A stretch of DNA of 36,118 nt from contig JAIXTS010000230.1 in the NCBI GenBank assembly GCA_027483805.1, positions 1-36,118 of the forward strand. The letters run 5' to 3'. This DNA is from Azospirillum sp. (GTDB taxonomy: Bacteria > Pseudomonadota > Alphaproteobacteria > Azospirillales > Azospirillaceae). The notes below the pieces were generated by a model, which saw only the letters and a program-made list of their open reading frames with translations, ran no database searches and was not told where the DNA came from. Shown here in pieces: positions 8,019 to 16,240 of this stretch (position 1 is its first letter; every line of letters begins with the position of its first letter). The position numbers and the translations under genes were made by a program.

Positions 8019-9050
8019 CTATCCTCGCCGTCTGGTCGATCCGCGCAGCACAAGGCGGGCGGGGATGATCGTCTGTTCCAGCGGCCGGTCATTCATCAGG
8101 CGTAGCAGGTTTTCCACCAGCAATTCGCCTGCCGCCACCGTGTCCTGACGCACCGTCGTCAGGGGCGGATTGGTGTAGCTGGCGGCCTGGATATCATCGA
8201 ACCCGACCACCGACACATCGCCCGGCACCGAAACGCCCCGGTCGCGCAGCGCATGCAGCGCCCCGATGGCGACCAGATCACAGGCCGCCACCACCGCATC
8301 AAATCGCCGTCCGCTTTCCAGCAGCCGCACGGCGGCGGCATGGCCGGCCTCTTCGGAGGTCTGGCTGTCGAAATGCAGCGCCGGGTCGGCCACAAGGCCC
8401 GCCCGGCTCAAGGCCTGCACATAGCCCTGGTACCGGTCACGATATTCGGGACAGTTTTCAGAGATGTCACCCAGGAACGCGATGTCGCGGTGGCCCGTGG
8501 CGATCAGGTGCGACACGGCCTCAGCCGTGCCCTGGACATTGTCGGACCCGATGAAATGACCCGGCTGCCCCGGGATCACCGGCCCCCAGGTGATGTACTG
8601 GATCCCCGCCTCATCCAGCGACGATATCTTGTCCAGATAGGCGGTGTAATCGCCATATCCTAAAAAGATGATGCCGTCGGCCCGCTTGGACGCTGCATAA
8701 TCGGCGTTCCAGTCGGCGCTGGATTGCTGAAAGGAAATCAGCAGATCATAGCCACGCTTGGCGCTGGCCCGCGTCACACTGCCCAGGATGGACAGAAAGA
8801 ACGGGTTGATCAGCGACTCCGATGTGCCCGGATCCTCATAGAGCAGCAGGGCCAGGGTATTGCTGCGCTGGGATCGCAGGTTGCGGGCATTGACATCAAC
8901 CTTGTAGTTCAGCTGTCGCGCCGCCTGCTCCACCTTCAGGCGCGTATCTTCGCTGACCATGCTGTCATGGCGCAGTGCCCGCGACACGGTGGATTGCGAA
9001 ACGCCCGCCAGTTCCGCGATGTCAAAGGAGGTCGGCCTTTTCGCCCGCAT
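8019..9050 (-). CDS. LacI family transcriptional regulator
   Basis: A 343-residue repressor of the LacI/GalR family. The N-terminal helix-turn-helix reads FDIAELAGVSQSTVSRALRH, followed by the hinge region (NARNLRSQRSNTLALLL) and a periplasmic-binding-protein-like sugar domain to the end. The frame is open to 9161, but the start at 9050 (MRAKRPTSFDIAELAG) gives the family length and puts the DNA-binding domain at the N-terminus, with GGGA upstream. It is divergent from the alpha/beta hydrolase gene, and a candidate operator lies between them at 9177-9184. The effector is presumably a sugar or sugar derivative, but nothing in the sequence identifies it. No sugar-use gene is adjacent apart from the hydrolase. 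Confidence 0.92.
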   Translation of the reverse strand: MRAKRPTSFDIAELAGVSQSTVSRALRHDSMVSEDTRLKVEQAARQLNYKVDVNARNLRSQRSNTLALLLYEDPGTSESLINPFFLSILGSVTRASAKRGYDLLISFQQSSADWNADYAASKRADGIIFLGYGDYTAYLDKISSLDEAGIQYITWGPVIPGQPGHFIGSDNVQGTAEAVSHLIATGHRDIAFLGDISENCPEYRDRYQGYVQALSRAGLVADPALHFDSQTSEEAGHAAAVRLLESGRRFDAVVAACDLVAIGALHALRDRGVSVPGDVSVVGFDDIQAASYTNPPLTTVRQDTVAAGELLVENLLRLMNDRPLEQTIIPARLVLRGSTRRRG

Positions 9051-9176
9051 TGTTGTCCCGGCTTCCGCCTGATTGCTCCCTGATCCCACCATATAGAGCG
9101 TAATGGCCATCTGGCAATCCGCGCGAAAGGAGGGGAACCCGTTCCGCCTGGACGAATCCATCCGATTGTCTTTAGC

Positions 9177-9184
9177 ACGATCGT
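9177..9184. promoter_or_regulatory. Candidate LacI-family operator
   Basis: ACGATCGT is a perfect 8-bp palindrome with a central CG, the arrangement typical of LacI-family sites. It lies in an AT-richer stretch (TTTAGCACGATCGTTCGTTATATTC) between the divergent LacI and hydrolase genes. The palindrome is short, so chance occurrence is possible. Confidence 0.3.
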
Positions 9185-9227
9185 TCGTTATATTCAGGCG
9201 GACCTATCAGCGTGCGGAGGGCGGGAC

Positions 9228-10106
9228 ATGACGCAGCAGGCTTCGGGCATGCCGATGGAAGACATGGTCACCATCCAATGTGCCGACGGGCCGGTCCTGG
9301 CGGGGCGGCTGTTCCTGCCGCCCGACGGGGCGGGGGCCGAGTTGGCGCTGGTGCTGCACGGGGCGACCGGTGTGCCGCGCGATTATTATGCGCGGTTTGC
9401 CGCCTGGCTGGCCGGCTACCGGCGGGCCGCGGTGCTGATCTATGATTACCGCGATTGTGGCCATTCGGCCCGCGGGCATGTTCGTCACGCCCGGTCAGAC
9501 ATGGGCGATTGGGCCGTGCGCGACCAGGGCGCGGCGCTGGACTGGCTGGTGGCCCGGTTCCCCGGCCTGCCGCTGGAGGTGATGGGCCATTCCCTGGGCG
9601 GCATGGGCCTGCCCTTCCACGAAAAGGCAGGGCTGGTGCGGCGCCTGACCACGGTGGCCACGGGCCCCGCGCACTGGACCCGTCATCCCCGCCATTTCAT
9701 CGGCAAGGCCATGGCTTTCTGGTTCCTGTTGGGTCCTGTTGCCACGCTGACGCTGGGTTACATGCCGGGCCGCATCCTGGGCCAGGGGGCGGACCTGCCG
9801 GCACGGGCCTTCTGGCAATGGCGGCGCTGGTGCATCCGGCGCGGATTCTACCGCAATGACTGGGGCCGGGCCCTACCGCAGCCCGACCTGTCGCGCATGA
9901 AAGGCGAGGTGCGGCTGATCGCCATCGAGGATGACGAGATGATCCCGCCCGCCGTGGTCCGCGACCATGCGGCCTTCTTTCCGGCCGCCCGTGTCACCCA
10001 CCGCACCATCCCGGTGACGGCTGCTGCCGGCGTTACCGCCATCGGGCACCTGCGCATCTTTTCCGAACGCTGCAAGGAAGCCTGGCCCCTGCTGGTGGAG
10101 GGGTGA
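9228..10106 (+). CDS. Alpha/beta hydrolase (COG4757-like)
   Basis: A 292-residue cytosolic serine hydrolase of the alpha/beta fold. The oxyanion region is LVLHGATG (41-48), the nucleophile elbow is GHSLGG with S122, the likely acid is D235 or D236 in EDDEMIPP, and the histidine is H274 in AIGHLRIF, giving a complete triad. The overall pattern resembles the predicted hydrolases grouped in COG4757, whose substrates are unknown. The ATG at 9228 follows GGAGGGCGGG. The gene is divergent from the LacI regulator and may be controlled by it. Its stop codon directly abuts that of the converging cyclic-nucleotide-binding gene, with no bases between. Confidence 0.88.
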   Translation: MTQQASGMPMEDMVTIQCADGPVLAGRLFLPPDGAGAELALVLHGATGVPRDYYARFAAWLAGYRRAAVLIYDYRDCGHSARGHVRHARSDMGDWAVRDQGAALDWLVARFPGLPLEVMGHSLGGMGLPFHEKAGLVRRLTTVATGPAHWTRHPRHFIGKAMAFWFLLGPVATLTLGYMPGRILGQGADLPARAFWQWRRWCIRRGFYRNDWGRALPQPDLSRMKGEVRLIAIEDDEMIPPAVVRDHAAFFPAARVTHRTIPVTAAAGVTAIGHLRIFSERCKEAWPLLVEG

Positions 10107-10562
10107 TTATTCTTCCGTAACTTCGTTGCTGAGCGTCTTCACATCCTCATTCGGATCGATCTCGCGCGCCCTGATGGCACTGACGGCCAGCACCTGGCTC
10201 ATCAGCCCTTCCAGATGATCGTTGGCGGCGCGCAGGTTGCGGGCCAGAATACGCACGATGCTGGCCACGAACGGATCGGCGTCGGCCAGACGCTGGCGCA
10301 CCTTTTCCCCGGAAATGACGATCAGGGTCGTATCCTCCACCGCATGGGCGCAGGCCGACCGGGTCCCTTCATCGATCAGGGCCATTTCCCCGAACAGGCA
10401 GTTCGGCCCGACCTCGGCCAGCACCACAGGGTGCTCCGGCTCGCCCCGCCAGATGCGGATGCGGCCAGACTGCACCAGATACATATGCTCGCCCCGGTCC
10501 CCCGTCAGGAACAGTTGCTTGCCGGCGGGCACGAACTTGCGGTTGAGGATACCTTCGGCCAT
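10107..10562 (-). CDS. Single-domain cyclic-nucleotide-binding protein
   Basis: A 151-residue protein made almost entirely of one cyclic-nucleotide-binding (CRP-like cNMP) domain, without a DNA-binding helix-turn-helix. The phosphate-binding cassette is well kept: FGEMALIDEGTRSA with E59 and R68, the residues that bind the ribose and the cyclic phosphate. The C-terminal 45 residues (from about 105) are charged and probably helical. The ATG at 10562 is preferred over an upstream one because it begins just before the domain and follows AGGGATCGGG. It lies 71 bp downstream of the CHASE2 adenylate cyclase gene on the same strand, so it is a natural cAMP effector for that enzyme. This pairing is inferred. 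A candidate promoter of its own lies at 10591-10619. Confidence 0.87.
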   Translation of the reverse strand: MAEGILNRKFVPAGKQLFLTGDRGEHMYLVQSGRIRIWRGEPEHPVVLAEVGPNCLFGEMALIDEGTRSACAHAVEDTTLIVISGEKVRQRLADADPFVASIVRILARNLRAANDHLEGLMSQVLAVSAIRAREIDPNEDVKTLSNEVTEE

Positions 10563-10590
10563 TGCCCGATCCCTGAGATAGCATACGCCT

Positions 10591-10619
10591 GTTATCGTTG
10601 CCTGCACCCCTGCTGGCAA
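10591..10619 (-). promoter_or_regulatory. Candidate sigma-70-type promoter for the cNMP-binding gene
   Basis: Read on the minus strand, TTGCCA (10614-10619) is separated by 17 bases from GATAAC (10591-10596), matching the -35 and -10 consensus at 5 and 4 positions. It lies in the 71-bp gap after the cyclase stop and about 30 bp before the chosen start codon. It could give this gene expression independent of the long upstream operon. Matches of this quality also occur by chance. Confidence 0.35.
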
Positions 10620-10633
10620 GGTCTTGTTGGGGA

Positions 10634-12577
10634 TTACTTGTCGCTCATGACGACAAGGTCGCTGTCGCCACCCCGCGCCAGCCGGTCCCGATGCATCGCC
10701 ACCGGCCCGTCATCGGGGCGCAGCACCGCCAGGTCATCAAACAGCTCAACCGCCACGGCATCGCCGGCGGCCATGGCGGCATAGGCCTGCTGATAGGCCC
10801 GCATGAAGGCACCGCGCGCCTCTTCCTCCGTCAGCGGCTGATAGACGGCGATGGGTTCGGTCTTGCCCTTCAGGACGATGCGGCCGATGGACCGGCGCGG
10901 CAGATCGGGACAGCGGTCCGCCGTCGCCCCGCTCATCGCCACCCTTGTCCCGAAATATTTGTTCAGCCCCTCCAGTCGTGCCGCCGTATTCACGGCATCA
11001 CCCAGGGCCGTATATTCAAACCGCGCATCGGACCCGAAATTGCCCACACTGGCCGGGCCGGAATGCACCCCGATGCGGGTGACGCCGAAGGGCCGGCCGG
11101 CCTCTGTCTCCGCCGCCAGGAAGCCTTGCGCAAACCGGTCCAGGTCCAGCGCACAGGCCGCAGCGCGGGCCGCATGATCGGCCATGTCACGCGGCGCGCC
11201 GAACAGGGCGAAGACGGCGTCACCGATGAACTTGTCCACCGTCCCGCCATGGGCGAAGACCACCTTCACCATCCCGTCCAGATAACGGTTCATGACATCG
11301 GCCAGCGTCGTGGCATCCATGCCCTCCGATATGGTGGTGAAGCCCGCCACATCGGTGAAGACATAAGACATGTCACGGCGTTTCGGATCGATCGACAGTT
11401 TGGACGGGTCCTTCAGGATATCGTCCAGCAGGGCCGGCGACAGATATTTGGAAAAGGCGGCCTGTACGAACCGTTTCTGGTCCCGCTCCTGCCGCCCGCG
11501 CCAGATATCGGTCAGCCACAGGCCCAGCATCACCGACAAGGACGGCCCGATCTGCGGCAGCAGGAGATTGGCATGGGCATAGGCGGGGCCGGCCAGCAGC
11601 CAGATGCCCGCCACCAGCCCCAGGCCCAGCACGGCCCGCAGCCATAGCGATATCTCCACCATGCCCAGGACCAGCCCCAGGCACGCCGCGATCAGGCCCG
11701 CGATGACGGCCAGCAGCACGCCCTGTTCCGGCGCCGTCCGCCCCTCCAGCAGCTGCGACAGGGCATGGGCATGGATGGTGATGCCGGGCAGGATGCCGGC
11801 ATTGCCGGCAAAGGCGGTGCGGAAGGGTGTGACATGGCGGTCGCGGTCCGACAGGTCGGCGCCCACCAGCACCAGCTTGTCCTTGAACCAGGCGGTCGGC
11901 AACACCGGCACGGCATGGGCGGGGAATTGCCGGAAGGGGGCCGTCGCCGCATCGGGCCGGCCGCGCCAGGCGATGGCGGTCAGGACGGTCGGCGGACCTA
12001 AGCCCAGGTGGGCGGCCAGGGCCGGCACCACGCCCGCCTGCCAATGCCCGTCAGGGGCCGGTTTGCCGGGAAAGATCCAGCGCACGGTCCCGTCCAGATT
12101 ATCCTTGACCAGATTGGCCCAACCACGCCTTTCCGCCGGTACAAAGGCATTGATATAGGCCACCTGCGCCTCGGTCAGCCCCTCCGCCGCCCCGCCATGG
12201 CTGACCACCAGCGGAATTCTGAGATCGCGGATGGAAGCCGCCAGCGCCTGATCCTTCTCCGGCTCCGTCGGCTGATCCAGCAGCACGTCCAGCAGTATGG
12301 CCTTCGCGCCCTTGGCCTCCAGCACGCGCAGCAGATCGGCCAGAAAGGCCCGGTCGACGGGGGACCGATAGGGGAACCGCGCCAGCGTATCCTCGGTAAT
12401 GGCGGCGATGACGATGTCGGGCTGCTGCGGCCGGGCCGGTGTCAGGGTCGCCACCCGGTAATCGGCCACCCAGTTGTCGATCCCCTGCAAGAACGGGGCA
12501 GCCCGCACCAGCAGCACTGGCAGCAGCCCCGCCAGCAGCAGGATCGACAGGATGGTCAGAAGGCGGCGGACCGGCAT
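10634..12577 (-). CDS. CHASE2-domain class III adenylate cyclase
   Basis: A 647-residue inner-membrane sensor enzyme. One transmembrane helix (about 6-25) precedes a periplasmic CHASE2 domain (about 30-270), three more helices follow (about 287-357), and a cytosolic class III cyclase domain occupies about 400-580, the standard CHASE2 layout. The catalytic residues are complete: metal-binding D409 (FTDVAG) and D453 (FIGDAV), adenine-selecting K449 and D527 (the latter in LGDAVN), and transition-state N530 and R534. It should therefore make cAMP rather than cGMP in response to a periplasmic or envelope signal. It starts six bases after the FecR-like gene and belongs to the long minus-strand operon. 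Confidence 0.93.
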   Translation of the reverse strand: MPVRRLLTILSILLLAGLLPVLLVRAAPFLQGIDNWVADYRVATLTPARPQQPDIVIAAITEDTLARFPYRSPVDRAFLADLLRVLEAKGAKAILLDVLLDQPTEPEKDQALAASIRDLRIPLVVSHGGAAEGLTEAQVAYINAFVPAERRGWANLVKDNLDGTVRWIFPGKPAPDGHWQAGVVPALAAHLGLGPPTVLTAIAWRGRPDAATAPFRQFPAHAVPVLPTAWFKDKLVLVGADLSDRDRHVTPFRTAFAGNAGILPGITIHAHALSQLLEGRTAPEQGVLLAVIAGLIAACLGLVLGMVEISLWLRAVLGLGLVAGIWLLAGPAYAHANLLLPQIGPSLSVMLGLWLTDIWRGRQERDQKRFVQAAFSKYLSPALLDDILKDPSKLSIDPKRRDMSYVFTDVAGFTTISEGMDATTLADVMNRYLDGMVKVVFAHGGTVDKFIGDAVFALFGAPRDMADHAARAAACALDLDRFAQGFLAAETEAGRPFGVTRIGVHSGPASVGNFGSDARFEYTALGDAVNTAARLEGLNKYFGTRVAMSGATADRCPDLPRRSIGRIVLKGKTEPIAVYQPLTEEEARGAFMRAYQQAYAAMAAGDAVAVELFDDLAVLRPDDGPVAMHRDRLARGGDSDLVVMSDK

Positions 12578-12583
12578 GGTGGA

Positions 12584-13264
12584 TCAGTTCGCGGCCAGCA
12601 GCGCGCGCGCCTGCCGGTCACACTGTTTGGCCGCCATCCACCCGGCCGCCATTTTGGGTGCTGTCACAGCCGCAGGCAGCAGGTGGAAAGTCACAGCCGA
12701 TGCCGCCCCGTTCATTTCGAACAAAAGCGTGCCGCCATCAGCCAGGGGCAGTTCCGGCAGGGCCAGCCGGGCTTCCCCCGCCGGCCATTCGGCATTGGCG
12801 GTCCAGGCGCGGTCGGCGGGCATCAGGGTCAGGCGGATGGGTTTGGCGGCATCGGCGCGCCACAGCACCATTTCCTGACCCGGCTTCACACAGGCCGCCC
12901 CCGACACCATGGGATCGACGACCCAGGCTTCAGGCAGCGGGCCCGGCGCGCCGGCATCACGCACGGCCCCCAGGCTGGTTGTATCGGCACCGCGCGCCGA
13001 CAGCAGGCCGGCCAATTGCTGTGTCGCGCCCTGGCCGGCGCTGGCCGGCGTGCCCTTGAACGGCCCGCGCAGGGTCACCTGTGATCCATCCTCCCCGATC
13101 AGCACCAGCCGGGCCCCATCGGCCAGGGTCAGCGGGGCCTTGTCATCAATGCTGGCACCAGGCGCCAGATCGGTGCCCTTGGCCTCCACCACCACCAGGG
13201 GAGCAGCCTGCACGGGGGCGGCCAGGAAAAGGGCCAGCGCCAGGATCGGGGCGGGGCGGAACAT
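12584..13264 (-). CDS. Secreted FecR-like hypothetical protein
   Basis: A 226-residue protein with a clear signal peptide (residues 1-20, ending PVQA). The stretch LADGARLVLIGEDGSQVTLRGPF (about 46-68) has the alternating beta pattern of FecR-type domains, which are small beta-rich modules seen in periplasmic signalling proteins. The rest is not recognised, and no catalytic motif is visible. Its ribosome binding site (AAGGGAG) lies inside the end of the CHAT gene, three bases separate the two genes, and only six bases separate it from the cyclase start. Such packing suggests it works with both neighbours, possibly as a periplasmic link between the CHAT lipoprotein and the CHASE2 sensor. That role is inference. 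Confidence 0.75.
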   Translation of the reverse strand: MFRPAPILALALFLAAPVQAAPLVVVEAKGTDLAPGASIDDKAPLTLADGARLVLIGEDGSQVTLRGPFKGTPASAGQGATQQLAGLLSARGADTTSLGAVRDAGAPGPLPEAWVVDPMVSGAACVKPGQEMVLWRADAAKPIRLTLMPADRAWTANAEWPAGEARLALPELPLADGGTLLFEMNGAASAVTFHLLPAAVTAPKMAAGWMAAKQCDRQARALLAAN

Positions 13265-13267
13265 GGA

Positions 13268-16240
13268 TCAAACTCCCTTGCCGGAATGGGGGGCAGCACC
13301 AACCAGGGTGAAGGCTGCCCAATTGAAAGGATGCGCCGTCGCAGGATCGGACGCCAGAACCCTTTGCGCCCGCGCCAGCGCCGCTGCCGGATCACCATCA
13401 CCGGCGAACAGGCCCGTCATCAGGCGGACCGTGGGCACCGACGGCACCTGCCAGTGGCTGACCAGCAGCGAACGAGCGCCCGCGAAGAAAAAGCTTTCCG
13501 CCAGACCGGACAGCGCCTCGCCCCCCAGCCGGGCATCGCCGCCCGCCGTGTTGCAGGCCGACAAAACCACCAGATCGGCGTTCAGGCGCAGCAGCGCGAT
13601 ATCGGATGCGGTCAGCAGACCATCGTCGGCGGCGCTGGCCGGCGGGGATGATGGCGGCGCCAACGCCAGCCCCGGCTGCGCCTGACAGCGCAATTCACCG
13701 GGCAGCAGGCCGTGCGTAGCGAAATAGACGATGCGATACTGGTCCAGACCGGCCCCGCGCACGGCCGCCTTGGTCACGCCCGACCCCGTGATCAGGTCGG
13801 TCGGCGCCGCCCCCAGCCGCCCGCCGATGGAGCGGATTTCATCCGCCGTTTCCGGCAGCGGCGCCAGGGCACGCAACAAGGCCGGGTCCAGGGCCGCATC
13901 GGTGCGACATTCCTCGCCCAGGGCCTTCAACCCGCCGGCCTGCCGGCCCTGAAACGGCGGGGCGGCAAAGCCGATGAAGGGTCTGGCTGCCCGTGGCCGC
14001 TCCGTCGAACCCGCCAGCGCCAGGAAGGACGACACCGACGGCACCACCGATAAAGCCATGTCCCGGACCAGCCAGGAAGTCCGGGCATAATCGCGCGCCT
14101 GCGGCTTGTCGCGCACCAGCAGGGCGGGCGGCAGGCTGGACAGGGCGGCAGAGGGCACCAGCACCAGATGGGTGACACCCGCCAGCCCATCACCAGCCCC
14201 GCCGAACAGGCGGCCATAAAGGTCAAAGGACAGGTCCAGATCAAAAGGCGGCAGCCCCCCCGCACGCGGCGTGATCGACCGGCGCAGCTCCGCCACCTGA
14301 TCCTGCAACATTGCACGGTTGATCGTGACCGGGTACGCCTGAATGCCGGTTTCATTGAGGATGAACCCGTAAGACCCGGTCGTACCAAAGGCAAACTGCA
14401 CCAGCGCCTGGCCCGGTGCCAGCCGGGCCGACAGGTCGGTGGCGCGCACCGGCGCCGGCTTGGTCAGCCGCGCATAATCGGGAAAGGCCGCCTGCAATTG
14501 ACGCTCCAGCCCCTGGGCCGTGGCCGTGGCATCCTGCAACTGTTTCTGAAGCGAGTCTTCCCGTGCCCGGTCACGCTGGACATCCGGCTTCGCCGTCTCC
14601 GCCGCCGCCTCGATCCGCAGCCGGTCGCGGTTGCGGACCGCGTCCTGCTGCTGGCGGATCAGATCGGAAACGGCAGGGTCGCTGCTGGCAAACCGGGCGG
14701 CGGCGCGGGTGATGGTCTGGCCCACCACCCCCTCGCGTACGGCTTGCCGGGCGGCGAACATCTCCGCGTGAATATCGGCGCGCTGATCCGGTTCCGCCTG
14801 CCCGCGCCGGTACAGCACATCCAGGTACGGGATCAACCGGTCCAGCGGCAATTGCCCGCGGTCAGTATCCAGCCCCGCCAGCATCGACAGCGCCTCGCGA
14901 TAAATGGCCAGGGCTTCATCATCCATCCCGGCCTGGGCATAGACCCGGCCCAGTTCCAGCATGCTGGACGCCACGGGCCAGCCGGCCCCGAACAGCTGTT
15001 TGTTGGAGGCCACGGCCTTGGACATCAAGGCCGCTCCGCCGGCCGCATCACCCTTGCCCGCCCGCGCCAGCCCCTGGATGCCCAGAATACGCGCATGCCA
15101 CCAGGGGGGAAGGCCACGCGTGCGGCTGAACAGGGTGGCGGCCTCCATCGTCGCGGCCTCCGCCAGCCCAAACTGGTCCAGCCGCAGGGAAACCGTGGCC
15201 TCCAGCAGCAGGGAATGGATCAGGTCCCCCCGTGCTGCGGCCAGACTGCCCAGCACGGCGCGGTTGGCCCCGCCACCGGCCTGTTCCTCCAGATCATCGA
15301 CAATGGCGCGGCGGATGGCACTGCTGTCGCGGCCCAGCGACAGGGCCCGCCGGGCATCGCCGATATTGGCGGCATGGAAGGCCATGTAACTGCCCAACCG
15401 CGCCCGCGCTGCCTTGTCGAAACTCTTTTGCAGCAAGGTGTCGGCGCGCCGGAACAGGGCGTCCGCCTCCGGTCCCCGCCCCTGGTTCGACACTTCCAGG
15501 GCCAGCGCCATCAAGGTGTCGCCCGCCCCCGGACTGTCAGGCCCCAGGGCGCCTGCCTGCAGGTCCAGCGCCTTGCGATAGGCAGCCTCTGCCCCGGCAT
15601 AATCCTCCACCGAATTGGACAGGCGCCCCACCTCCGACAGCCGTTCGAAGCTGTTCAGGTCGCCGCGCCCGAAGCGCAGGGCCTCATCCCCCAGGGCGGC
15701 GCGCAGCAGGGCGGAAACATCCTGTCTGTTCGTGACCGGTCCGGCATTCAACAAGGCAGGTGCCGCCATCAGCAGATCGGCCACGGCGGGAATGCCATCC
15801 GCCTGCACCAGGCGCCGCCCGTCGACCAGGGTGACGCCGATATAGGGCCAGCCGCCCTCGCGCAGCTGGCACTGGGTCAGCAGTCCGCCCGGCACGGGCT
15901 GTGCCGGTTGGCAGATGGCTTTCTGGGCCAGCGATCCGGCCCAGCCGGTGCGGTTGGCTTCCACGGCCAATTGCCGGGCCCGCGCCTCCGCCCCGTCGGG
16001 CAGGGGATCGTAAAGCAGGGTGACGGCGATGGCGCCGCTGGGCTGTTCCCAGCCCCCGCAATAGAGCGCATAGGCCTGGCCATCGGCGCTGTCTGCCGGC
16101 AGGGCCCGACATTCCTCGCCAATGGCGTTGCGGCCCAGGGCGATGGGGCCGGCGGCCCTTTCCGGAAGCGGCGGGCCCTTGGCGGCACAGCCGGCCAGCA
16201 GCAGGGCCAGGATCAGGGGGACGAGACGCCGCGCCATCAC
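13268..16240 (-). CDS. TPR-CHAT domain lipoprotein (caspase-like protease)
   Basis: A 990-residue protein. It begins with a lipoprotein signal peptide whose lipobox LAGC puts the lipidated cysteine at residue 18; alanine at +2 would favour the outer membrane. Residues about 200-500 hold helical TPR-like repeats, about 510-590 are charged and probably coiled coil, and about 600-985 form a CHAT domain, a clan CD peptidase related to caspases. The His/Cys dyad is intact: H843 in YFATHG and C896 in VLSACNTAGGD. The start is GTG at 16240 or the ATG directly after it at 16237; both overlap the TpsA stop, so translation is coupled. CHAT proteases usually have protein substrates, and TpsA is the obvious candidate here. 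That is inference. Confidence 0.92.
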   Translation of the reverse strand: MMARRLVPLILALLLAGCAAKGPPLPERAAGPIALGRNAIGEECRALPADSADGQAYALYCGGWEQPSGAIAVTLLYDPLPDGAEARARQLAVEANRTGWAGSLAQKAICQPAQPVPGGLLTQCQLREGGWPYIGVTLVDGRRLVQADGIPAVADLLMAAPALLNAGPVTNRQDVSALLRAALGDEALRFGRGDLNSFERLSEVGRLSNSVEDYAGAEAAYRKALDLQAGALGPDSPGAGDTLMALALEVSNQGRGPEADALFRRADTLLQKSFDKAARARLGSYMAFHAANIGDARRALSLGRDSSAIRRAIVDDLEEQAGGGANRAVLGSLAAARGDLIHSLLLEATVSLRLDQFGLAEAATMEAATLFSRTRGLPPWWHARILGIQGLARAGKGDAAGGAALMSKAVASNKQLFGAGWPVASSMLELGRVYAQAGMDDEALAIYREALSMLAGLDTDRGQLPLDRLIPYLDVLYRRGQAEPDQRADIHAEMFAARQAVREGVVGQTITRAAARFASSDPAVSDLIRQQQDAVRNRDRLRIEAAAETAKPDVQRDRAREDSLQKQLQDATATAQGLERQLQAAFPDYARLTKPAPVRATDLSARLAPGQALVQFAFGTTGSYGFILNETGIQAYPVTINRAMLQDQVAELRRSITPRAGGLPPFDLDLSFDLYGRLFGGAGDGLAGVTHLVLVPSAALSSLPPALLVRDKPQARDYARTSWLVRDMALSVVPSVSSFLALAGSTERPRAARPFIGFAAPPFQGRQAGGLKALGEECRTDAALDPALLRALAPLPETADEIRSIGGRLGAAPTDLITGSGVTKAAVRGAGLDQYRIVYFATHGLLPGELRCQAQPGLALAPPSSPPASAADDGLLTASDIALLRLNADLVVLSACNTAGGDARLGGEALSGLAESFFFAGARSLLVSHWQVPSVPTVRLMTGLFAGDGDPAAALARAQRVLASDPATAHPFNWAAFTLVGAAPHSGKGV

